DNA from: Sycon ciliatum
Taxonomy: Eukaryota; Porifera; Calcarea; Leucosolenida; Sycettidae
DNA length: 64,000 nt
Direction: 5' to 3'
NCBI RefSeq assembly: GCF_964019385.1
Contig: NC_088643.1
Location: 80,958,699-81,022,698 of the forward strand
Shown here: positions 31,768 through 43,651 of the stretch, piece after piece
How the letters are laid out: the number at the start of each line of letters is the position of its first letter
How positions within the stretch are numbered: position 1 is the first letter of the stretch
Notes under the pieces: model-generated
Database searches by the model: none
Told to the model about the DNA's origin: nothing
The model's input: the letters and a program-made list of their open reading frames with translations, nothing else
Program-made: the position numbers and the translations under genes

Positions 31768-34700
31768 CTGAACAAGAACGGCAGCACGCAGACAGTCGGG
31801 TAAGGGGGAGTACGGGTAGGCAGGTATCATGTCAAGGATCAAGACTGACGGCACTGAGTATACATATAAACAGTAACACAGTGCAGTACATGACATTGTA
31901 CTACTGTAACACAGCGCAGTACATGACATTGTACTACTGTTGAGGACATTGAAATCCGGTGAAATGACCGGGGCCGCCGGCGCCCTTACTTGCTTAGCGC
32001 ATACACGCACTGTAGCACTGCAAAAATGGACCAGCAGTGCTCACGGCTGCAACGCCAGCGCCCTGAGGCCGCTTGACTTCTGAACGGATTTCAATGTCCG
32101 CAACAGTAGCATCCATGTATGCACGGGCAGCACCCTCTCGTCCTCCTTCAAGCCAGCTTCTAACTGTGAAGTAGTGCTTCAATCTTGCCCATGTTTCAGG
32201 ACTGGCAATAGCTTAGTAGGAGTGCTTTGCAAGTTCGAACAAAATCGATCGGGCCGTTTTATTTTTTATTTTTCGACTTGGGCAGGAGCCACATTCTTTG
32301 ACATTGACCGGATTACTCCGCAAGGCATGGTTGATTTCATGCTGAAATAACCGCAACCTGAAATAATGCATTGAAAGCCGCAAGCACCTGTAGTAATAAT
32401 AGCAATATCAACACTTGAGGGACCTACCGACATTGATGGAAAAATTCTCATCTTCATCGGCACGGAAACGGACATCTGCAGCTTGCTCGCGGTTCTGATG
32501 ACTGCGGTATGCAGCAAGGTTGCGTGACAGGCGCCGTGACCGTGCAACCAAGATGAGAATGACAACAATGAGAACCAGGACAATGCCGCACACTGCACCG
32601 ACGATGATCGGTGTCAGCGACTTTGAGCTGGGGCTTGAGTTGGACTTGAATGGTGCTGTGCCGGCGCTTGAAGGTGCTTTGGATGGTGGAGTCGTCACAA
32701 TCAACGACGGTGTGCATGTCGGATTGGGAATGTGAGGTAGCCTGATGTAAAAACATATGACACACAGTAGTACAATGCAATCAGCTTCTCATTTAAAAAA
32801 AAATTTCCTATGACAGAAAGCCTGGACAAGCTACATCCTCTCTCCCCCCCCCCCCCCCCCCCCCCAGGTTGTCTACACGGTCCTACACCTATCCCAGCTT
32901 ATAGGGTCACGGTTTCACTCTCTTGTACTGTTTTTTAAAAAGCCCAGTATGTGTAAAAATACTGAATTCTTAACCCTTTATGGACGGATTACTAGCACAG
33001 TATGCACCAGAATTACAAAATGTCAGTACAATTTTCAACTTGTCCATGTCATAACTTTGGTGTCCTTCACTTGATTTTCACAATCAAGGGCTCATTGGAA
33101 AGCTCTTGGCGAGAGCTACATCAGGGTACCAATCTCCATTATCCGGCCGCCACAAATCAGGCGCGGTAACACAGCAGAGTCGTCTCCAAGCCGGTTAGTT
33201 GCATTGGCTCGCATGACTCTTGCTCCGTGTTTTCAAACTCCGGAGTTCTTCAGTTCTGTTCAGACTTCCTTGTACAAGGTGACATCGTCGTTTCGGTCTC
33301 TTGTTGCCTAGTTGTGGTGTCCAGTCCCTGGGCGGGCTGGAATTCTGAGTGCTGTATCCGCGGACTGGTTTACTCAAATTTTCCCACGCTGAGGCAAGAG
33401 ATGTCGCGCAGGTCCGCCAGGTCATCTTCTAGCCCCTACGCTAGAGCAACATCCTCCTCTGCTCCTGGAACCACCCAGGCCGGAGCCCCGGCCCAGAACC
33501 CCGCGCCGCCTCGTGCTCCTCGTGCTCCGGCTCTACCTGGCCAAGTGCCTCCGTCTCAGTCAATGCCGGCCGGCCAACCACCCCAGCCCACGCTGGCGAG
33601 CCAGATCTCCGCCGCCGTGGCTGTTGCTATTCAGCCTCTGGCCGACAAGGTTACCCTGCTGGAGCAGGCTGGCGCGGCCCAACTCGCCGGCCCAGGAACT
33701 GGCGTCAACTCGGGACTCGCTCATGTTCCGACGTTCAGCGGGGCCTCGCTTTGTGCTGCCGGATCAATCGCCACTGCAGCGCCGGTTTTACCAGCATCAG
33801 TACCGGCTGCCAGCCACCCGCCACAACAGTGGCCGTCATCTGGAGATCTCCCCGTGGTGCCGCCTCGCCTTCGAGACCGGATTGTGCGAGGTGAGTTCAC
33901 AGAATTGAGTGATTTGCTGCCTGAATCCCTGGGTTTCGAGGGGGATCATGATGTGATGCAACTCGACGTGGGCGCGGGCCGATCTGTGCAGCTCGTCCCC
34001 AAATCTTCCCACCGGCAACCCGCCAAACGACACATCTATGATCTTGCCACATGGGTGGAAGCGTTCACCACCTACTCGAGGGTGCTGGCCGACGCCTCAC
34101 CACAGCTGGCAGGTGATCTCTGGGCGTATCAGGCCATCATTGTCGATGCCAACGTCCGGTTCCACAATGATGCCTGGCTGTCCTACGACCGCAAATTCCG
34201 TATGGCCAAGGCGTCCCTCCCTCACCGCTATTCCTGGTCCGTCATTGACCCGAACCTGTGGCAGTCTTGTCTCACGGGCCGTGGGCGGCCTCCGTGCCAG
34301 CGTTGCTCCATGGTCCATCCAAGTCAGCCCAGCAGCTGCCCCTTTCGTGGGGGGCTCCCAGCCCCAACAGCGCCTACTGGGAGCCAGTCCTCACACCAGC
34401 CTCGCTTTGACGGCAAAGCCATCTGTCGTAATTTCAACTTCGGCAGCTGCTTGCTCTCCCCCTGCTCCAGAGCACACGTCTGCATGCAGTGCCGCGGCCG
34501 TCACCCCGCACGCCAATGCTCCAAGTCTGGTGACTCGACCAAGAAATAACTCTCACCCCAGTGGTGACGCTGCTTTACAGGTGCCCACTAGCACGCCTGT
34601 TCATGTTCGGCGCTTTATCAATCTTCTCTCTCCTCATCCAAATGCAGTATTTCGCTCTTATGTTTCACAAGGCATGCAGTATGGCTTTCGTATTGGCAGC

Positions 34701-37700
34701 TCTCGCCCCATTGCATCTTCTGTTATGTCTCCTAATCACCCTTCGGCTTGTGCTTGCCCTGCTGAGGTTACTACTCATCTGCTTACCTGTTGTGACCGCG
34801 GAGAAACTGCGGGCCCATTTGCATCTCCGCCATTCCCTCACATGCATATTTCTGGTTTGGGTGCTATCCCGAAGTCTAATGGCAAACTGCGTATCATCCA
34901 CGACCTCTCGTCCCCTGCCGGCTTGAGTGTGAATGACGGTATATCTCGGGATGAATTCAGCCTGCAGTACGAAACTGTCGATACAGCTATCTCTCTGATT
35001 ATGCAGGCAGGGCGTGGCGCTCTTTTGACGAAGGTCGACATCAGGAATGCATTCCGTCTCTGTCCTGTTGCCCCCTGTGACTGGCCCTATCTAGGCATCT
35101 TCTGGCAGGGACAATTCTATCATGACAAAGTGCTACCATTTGGATTGCGTTCTGCACCATACCAGGGAATTTTCTAGAACCGCCCCAACCGGTTTTCGAC
35201 CGGTTGAAATTGTTGGCGACCGGTTGAAAGGTTACAAATCAGTTCCAACCGCCCGTACCTTTCTGTGGGTGAATGGAGCTGTGAATGGTCAAACGCTTTT
35301 TTCTGGACGGATACTTCCAGCGAAGCCGCGTGGGCTGGTACTAGGGTGACGAGTTTGTACTCCAGCACCAAGAAATCTGTTAAATTGCTGTCGAGTGCCA
35401 TATTTGGGTTGTATTTTGAAAACATTTTCCGCGGGGGACCCCCGGACCCCCCGCCCCCCCCCCCCCCCCCCTCTTCATTGGACCGTAACCGGTTGGAAAT
35501 TCGTCCTAGAATACACCCTGCATACATATTCGATAAATTCGCCACAGCAGTCCAGTTTATTCTCGAGGATGCATGCCACCTAAGCCAATTACTCCACTAC
35601 CTGGACGACTTTCTGAACGTTAGTCCGCCCCACCTGCCCGTTGCGGAACATCATCGCTCACTTATCTTAGACATGCTCCGCTATTTGCAGATACCGGTGG
35701 CCTCTGAGAAAGTCGAAGGCCCATCCACATGTCTCACCTTCCTCGGCCTGGAGCTGGATTCGCTGACGTTTGAGATCCGGCTACCGTCCGCCAAACATGG
35801 GGCGTATCTCGGCAAAGTCAACGGCCTCCTTCAATCAGGCATGGCGTCCCGGCGCGAACTCGCCTCCGTGTTGGGCAATCTCTCGTTCGCGGCCCGGGCT
35901 ATTCCTGCCGGTCGTACCTTCCTGAGGCGCCTGTACGACCTTGACCGTGCAACAAGCAACCTTCCAAAGCACAAGGTTCTCACCCTGTCAGCCGGAGCAG
36001 TGAACGACCTCAAATGGTGGCAGCGTACCCTATCAGTCTGGCCAGGGAAGTCGTTCTTCCTCCTGGACAAATGGACAAAGGCGCCCAACTTGCAATTGCA
36101 GACTGATGCCAGCGGTAACCAGGGCTATGGAGCGTACTTCCAGGGACGATGGATCCGTGGAGCATGGTTGCCCCACCAGCATTCAGAGTCCATACAGTAT
36201 AAAGAACTGTACGCTATTGTCATCGCAACCAGTACATGGGCGTCGGAGTGGAAGTCCCTCCGTATTGAGTTTCAGTGCGACAACTCAGCTGTTGTAGACT
36301 GCATCAAATCCGGCACCAGCAGATCGCCACCCATGATGTCTCTAGTTAGGTGTCTGTATCACCTTTGCGTTGCTCACGATTGCCTGATTTCAGCAGTGCA
36401 CATCCCTGGTGTTACTAATACCATTGCCGATGCTCTTTCCCGGAATCTGTTGCAGGAATTCCGCTGCCTGGCACCCACGGCACAGCTCCATCCGGACATG
36501 CCGATCTTGCCCACACCGGACTGGCCGAAGACGTGGCCAGGCTGGCGTCCCTGGCAATAGCACCGTCATCCAGGAGGACATACTCAGCTTCAGAGCGGCG
36601 GTACCTGGATTTCTGTCAGCAGCATGGCGTCGTGGCCCTGCCTGGAAGCGACGTTACGCTGTGCTACTACGCAGCCCTCCTCATGCGCACACTGCGGCCG
36701 GCCTCGGTTCGCACATATATGTCAGCCATCCGGAACTTACACGTCGAAATAGGCCTCGAGTACCCGAATCAGCCGACGTCCCTGCTGTCACGAGTGTTAA
36801 GAGGCATAGCCCGTTCGTCGGGACCTGGCCGCCCTCGTTTGCCTATCACAACACCCATCCTCCGGCAACTCTGCCAACGCCTCCAAGTTTCCTCCATGCG
36901 GCACCCAGTTGACCAGGCAATGCTGCAGTGCGCCTTCACCCTGGCCTTTTATGGCTTCCTGCGCTGTGGTGAGCTCACCTCGTTGACGTTTGGCAACGTG
37001 GCCCTGGACCAACAATCGTTTCGTATCACCATCACGCTGCTGCAATCAAAGACGGACCCGGACGGTAGGGGCACGGTAGTCCACGTGGGCGGCTGTACCG
37101 ATGTCATCAGCTGCCCTGTTACAGCGATGGTGCGGTACCTGACGGCAGTGTCAGCGGAGTCCCAATCTCCTAGAGATCAGCTGCTCGTCTACCACAATGG
37201 CCAGCCTCTGACACGAGCGGACGTCACGAGGGAGGTGCGGACCCTCCTACCGCTTTGTGGGATTACAGATCCGTCCAGCTATGCCAGCCACTCATTCCGG
37301 ATCGGAGCAGCCACGTCTGCAGCTATCGCAGGCGTACCAGAGCACGTGATCCGCCATATGGGGCGATGGCGCAGCGACGCCGTGCTGCGCTATATCCGTG
37401 TTGAGCCATCCGAGGTGCGGCTAGTATCAGAGAAGCTGGCCACAGTGAGTGACTGACCAGTAGCGCTGCACCTTGACGAATGTCTCCTCCGGTATACATA
37501 CCAACTCTCAGTACCGCTATCGGTACCTAGATTTCTCGACTGCTAGCAGCTCCTGCTATACTCCTCGTTCAATGCTCGCGTTATTTCTGAGCACTGACTT
37601 ATTTGGTTGGCCCACCAGGGTAACTAGCTTGGGCACTGAACTCTCAGTAGCTGGCAGCATTCTCTCTACTCTCCCGAATCACTCTATTCGGTTACTGCCC

Positions 37701-40700
37701 TTGGCAGGTCAGCCGCCATTTCGGTCTCACTCTCGGTCCCCGCCTCTGTCGGGTCGGCCGCCTCCATGGTTACACACTGCCAGCTCCTTCGCCCAGTTAC
37801 CCTGTGGTGCCAACCAACTACTGCTGTGTCTGTGTGTGGGTCGTGTATGCCTCCGCGTACGGAGCATGCGTTAATAGCACAGTATGCACCAGAATTACAA
37901 AATGTCAGTACAATTTTCAACTTGTCCATGTCATAACTTTGGTGTCCTTCACTTGATTTTCACAATCAAGTGCTCATTGGAAAGCTCTTGGCGAGAGCTA
38001 CGTCAGGGTACCAATCTCCATTATCCGGCCGCCACAAATCAGGCGCGGTAACACAGCAAAGTCGTCTCCAAGCCTGATATGCAAGCAAATTCGTCCCATC
38101 AACGCCATTCCACTCTCCTTCATCGCAGAACGCTCAAATCTGTTTGAGACGATTCAAACTTCAGCCGGCTACGTCATTATCATGTGCTCAGTCGCTCAAA
38201 GAGCACACGAAAAGGGATTTTCCCCCAAAATGGCGAAATGATCGATCAAAAATTTGAATTTGCCGAGGTAAGAATACGGCGTGCGATATCTCTGGTGTCC
38301 GACATTGTAAGTCTTCAGCGATTGTTGCATTGGACAGCTTGGAGTTCCCGCTACCACGTAGACCCTTCGATTGTGGAATTTGCTCAAGAAACGATGGAGT
38401 TACGAAGTTTCGATCTTATTAGATCGAAACTCGTACAGTCCGTCCACAAAGGGTTAAAAATGGATCAACTTCTGTCTTAGGCTGGGCTAAAGGAAGTACA
38501 TGCACACATACAGTGCAGTACATGTATAGAAGCTTCCCGTACAACGCACTTAGGACAAAGGATAGGAATTGGGGATCCTGTGTGTTCTGTTGTCTAGTCA
38601 AGACTGTACGTCTTGTTTTAAATTAATCAAAGCCAACCAACCGTGTACATGTGCATAAGTTGAAAAGTTCAAACTAATGCATCGGATGTAGCGGCTCACC
38701 TGAATGACTCTGGTATTGCCTTGATGCCGCTGACAACAAATCCAGTGTTCACAGCTTGAATAAGCATGCAAATAACAGCATGGTTCTTGGGACCCTCTGC
38801 AGATTCAGACATCCAGAACACAAAGAGTACAAGCACCACGCAATAGCATGTTAGTTGTAAGTGTAACTAACTGTACTACTGTGCTACCGTACAGCATGTA
38901 CAGCAAGTACAGCAAGTACAGCAAGTACAGCAAGTACAGCAAGTACAGCATGTACAGCAAGTACAGCAAGTACAGCATGTACAGCAAGTACAGCATGTAC
39001 AGCAAGTACAGCATGTACAGCAAGTACAGCATGTACAGCATGTACAGCAAGTACAGCAAGTACAGCAAGTACAGCAAGTACAGCAAGTACAGCATGTACA
39101 GCAAGTACAGCAAGTACAGCAAGTACAGCATGTACAGCATGTACAGCATGTACAGCAAGTACAGCAAGTACAGCAAGTACAGCAAGTACAGCAAGTACAG
39201 CAAGTACAGCATGTACAGCATGTACAGCATGTACAGCAAGTACAGCAAGTACAGCAAGTACAGCAAGTACAGCAAGTACAGCATGTACAGCATGTACAGC
39301 AAGTACAGCATGTACAGCAAGTACAGCAAGTACAGCAAGTACAGCAAGTACAGCAAGTACAGCAAGTACAGCAAGTACAGCAAGTACAGCAAGTACAGCA
39401 AGTACAGCAAGTACAGCAAGTACAGCAAGTACAGCAAGTACAGCATGTACAGCAAGTACAGCAAGTACAGCAAGTACAGCATGTACAGCATGTACAGCAT
39501 GTACAGCATGTACAGCAAGTACAGCATGTACAGCAAGTACAGCAAGTACAGCATGTACAGCAAGTACAGCATGTACAGCAAGTACAGCAAGTACAGCAAG
39601 TACAGCATGTACAGCAAGTACAGCAAGTACAGCAAGTACAGCAAGTACAGCATGTACAGCAAGTACAGCAAGTACAGCAAGTACAGCAAGTACAGCAAGT
39701 ACAGCAAGTACAGCAAGTACAGCATGTACAGCAAGTACAGCATGTACAGCAAGTACAGCAAGTACAGCAAGTACAGCATGTACAGCAAGTACAGCAAGTA
39801 CAGCAAGTACAGCATGTACAGCAAGTACAGCAAGTACAGCAAGTACAGCAAGTACAGCATGTACAGCAAGTACAGCAAGTACAGCATGTACAGCAAGTAC
39901 AGCAAGTACAGCAAGTACAGCATGTACAGCAAGTACAGCAAGTACAGCATGTACAGCAAGTACAGCATGTACAGCAAGTACAGCAAGTACAGCAAGTACA
40001 GCATGTACAGCAAGTACAGCAAGTACAGCAAGTACAGCATGTACAGCAAGTACAGCATGTACAGCAAGTACAGCAAGTACAGCAAGTACAGCATGTACAG
40101 CAAGTACAGCAAGTACAGCATGTACAGCAAGTACAGCAAGTACAGCAAGTACAGCATGTACAGCAAGTACAGCAAGTACAGCATGTACAGCAAGTACAGC
40201 ATGTACAGCAAGTACAGCAAGTACAGCAAGTACAGCATGTACAGCAAGTACAGCAAGTACAGCAAGTACAGCAAGTACAGCAAGTACAGCAAGTACAGCA
40301 AGTACAGCAAGTACAGCAAGTACAGCAAGTACAGCAAGTACAGCAAGTACAGCAAGTACAGCATGTACAGCAAGTACAGCAAGTACAGCATGTACAGCAA
40401 GTACAGCAAGTACAGCAAGTACAGCATGTACAGCAAGTACAGCAAGTACAGCATGTACAGCAAGTACAGCAAGTACAGCATGTACAGCAAGTACAGCAAG
40501 TACAGCATGTACAGCAAGTACAGCATGTACAGCATGTACAGCAAGTACAGCAAGTACAGCAAGTACAGCAAGTACAGCAAGTACAGCAAGTACAGCATGT
40601 ACAGCAAGTTTTTTTTTTTTTTTTTTTAGTAGTAAAAGCCTCTTTTACGGGCGAACAAAACACAATTTGCCATGGCGGAGGATTGAAAACAAATCACATA

Positions 40701-42161
40701 ATGATGACAGCATGTACAGCAAGTACAGCATGTACAGCAAGTACAGCAAGTACAGCAAGTACAGCATGTACAGCAAGTACAGCAAGTACAGCAAGTACAG
40801 CATGTACAGCAAGTACAGCAAGTACAGCATGCTGACACCTGACCTTAGCTTGCATGCACCGCACACACAGGTCACCCGCTGCATGCATTGCACTTGAGAT
40901 CCAAAGGAGGCAGAACTTCAACACATGCAGTCAGCACATGCAGTCAATGCATGCCGTAATCATATCATGTCATACTTATTACTCAAGTTATTAGACAAGG
41001 CAAGATAGCAATCACAACATGCCGTAATCATGTCATACTTATTAGACAAGGCAAGATAGCAAACACAACTGCAAGGCAGCTGCTATAGTGTTTTCCTCAG
41101 CCACAGCTGTGATACAACATGTGCATGCACAATACGAACAGGCACGCTGCATGACTAGGTTACTCCGTATTGCACTTGCCGCAAGTCACTCACACAAAAC
41201 GCAGTGCTGAAAACGAAGAACTGTTTCTTACGAGCTAGTTTGGTAACCGCGCTTACAAGCTCTGAAGCACTGCGACAGAGCAAGACTGCCAAGAGCCATC
41301 ACGATGCAGAGAATCATACACATGCATGTAACATGTACCGTAATGTCGCGTATAAAAGCAGGTGCTTGCAGTCGTATAAGCCGGGGTTCAAACCATGCTT
41401 CTATTCAAACCATGCTTCTATTCAAGTTACTCTTCTACAAGTATTCACACCATGCTTCTATGTCAACATCATCAGTCTACACTGTGCAGTGCATACTGCC
41501 ATGCATGTACTCGCACATGTACTTTGCAGGGAGCGGCTTCTATTCAAATCGTGCTTCTGTGTCACGGCGCACTTCAAAAAATCGGCTTCTATTCTAGTCA
41601 TGCTTCTATACAGGTCATGCTTTTATACGCGACACTACGGTATGCGGCATTGAACCAAATCTGGGCAGCAAGCCGCATCACTCACGTGTGCTCTTGCTTG
41701 CGTTATGCAGCTCAAAGGACACGGTCGGCAGGTACTTAGTGCTGGGATTCATTATTCTGGAGGCACTCCTACGATTTAGCACAGGGAAAATACAAAACAA
41801 CACTGTTTAAAACACGGTCTGCCATCAACACTATCAAGATCAGCCAAACACAACACTGCGTAGCTACACGCCACTCTACATTTCAGAGGGTATCAGAACA
41901 ACCATGGCATTGACTAACAGCCTGGCGTATATATTACGCCCATTGTGCATTGCCAAAATAATATGGATAGCACGTGTAATGCATGTGAGTAGTACACTGG
42001 GATCAGTAATGCACGGTTCAACACCCCAGACAACCATGCCCAGCTGACTGAGTGGGGTGTTCGTGGTACAAATTACTAGTACGCCATTGCGCAACGGGCC
42101 CATTGTTCAACCAAGGCAGGGACATCTCATTGCTAGGCAATACGCAATGTGAAAAGTTGCA

Positions 42162-42206
<45 letters not shown>

Positions 42207-42388
42207 CGCACAATACGTTCATGCAGTGTGACAGTTGCACAAAACACTCTCACTTACACTTGTGTAACGTTCTGAACGGCAGACACAAACGCCTGGAGGA
42301 ATGTATCGGCATTCAGAGGCTTGGAGCTGAAGGTAATTTTCAGATTGAGTGTTGTAGCTGTAACCAAACGCACGAACGCGTACGCACG

Positions 42389-42451
<63 letters not shown>

Positions 42452-43573
42452 GCACACATACGTACACATAGACACACGCAACGGGTTAAGACCACATTAA
42501 AACACTACTACCTGAAAAAATGTTTAAAATAGACCATTTTTCAGGCCATTCTCCTTGGCATAAAAAAATCACGGTTCGCGTGAGACTCGGCTGGAAGCCG
42601 GGTTTTCCGCATCCGTAGGAACGCCACCACCCTTCAAGGATCAAGGCGCAGATGCAGCTCCTAAAGCGGTGGGAGGTGAGTAGATCAGCTCACCAGCAAG
42701 TGGTCAAAGACCGAAAATCCCATTCACTGCATCCATGTTTTCCTTGGCATAAGTAAAGTAGAAATCATGCACTGAGTGCATATTACCTCACGCTTGACGC
42801 AGAACCTTCAAGTCAAGTTTCTTAGTCCTTTTTCGCTTTCAACAACCATATCACCTTACTCCTGTAAGAGACCCGTCGAACAAAAAACCAGCTTTATCCT
42901 CCCCTTTTAATTATCAAGCCGTATTTCCTCTACTAAGAACCCGGGGTTCTTATTAATTCAGTGCCGAACAGCTTTACCTGCGCTACTATTAGAAACTGTG
43001 CTATTATTGGAGACTGTGCTTTTATTTTTCCAATGCTCCACTATCAAGCCAACTCCAGTCTATATAGGCATAAACTGACCATATCAAGACTGATTTTCTC
43101 AACACCGGCTAAACTAAGGAATATTGTCAAAACTGATGTTTTACAATAACATAGGCGCCTACCGGCAGGACAGCACACAAGCTATCATTAAAATGCCCAC
43201 AAGGAAGATGTGAGGCATCAACAAAAAGTGGGAGGCACCCCGTGGTGAACACAGCAGAAATAGGCAACAGAGAGTCAAGGCAATTGTTGCAGATAGCACG
43301 TCCCACGCCCGGACTGAACCCTTACAGTATGATGCTGCAATGACGATGGCTGCTGACGTCTGCGCTGGACCACAACCATAGGTAGTGCATGCCACTATGG
43401 TCACCACAACACTGCTGTGGGCGGCCAGGTCGTGGAAGGTCAGCTGAATGTCATTCACCACAATGGGCGCCTGCGGACTGTTCGTGCCCACGGTCAGTGA
43501 TACTTTGTAGAACTGCAGGAGGGAATGGATACAACGGTAGACAAATCAAGCGTACACGCGGACATGCACGCGA

Positions 43574-43651
<78 letters not shown>

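Larger units (their letters stand above)
32974..38453. mobile_element. piggyBac-like TTAA element carrying a DIRS insertion
   Basis: TTAA at 32970-32973 and 38454-38457 flank CCCTTTATGGACGGA and the complement of its partner (CCCTTTGTGGACGGA). TTAA duplication plus a CCCTTT terminus fits piggyBac-type elements. Without the DIRS and one 200-bp copy the host element would be about 600 bp and non-coding. A hairpin GTTTCGATCT-TATT-AGATCGAAAC sits near the right end. Confidence 0.7.

Noticed and set aside
35265..35520. N-terminal part of the ORF running into DIRS RT
   Set aside because: Reads through the inserted TIR element and poly-C; not part of the original protein.
38805..40663. ORFs of about 600 codons on both strands (SKYSMY, LYLLYM, CCT repeats)
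   Set aside because: They are open only because the 9-bp minisatellite unit contains no stop; composition is pure repeat and no flanking coding signal exists.
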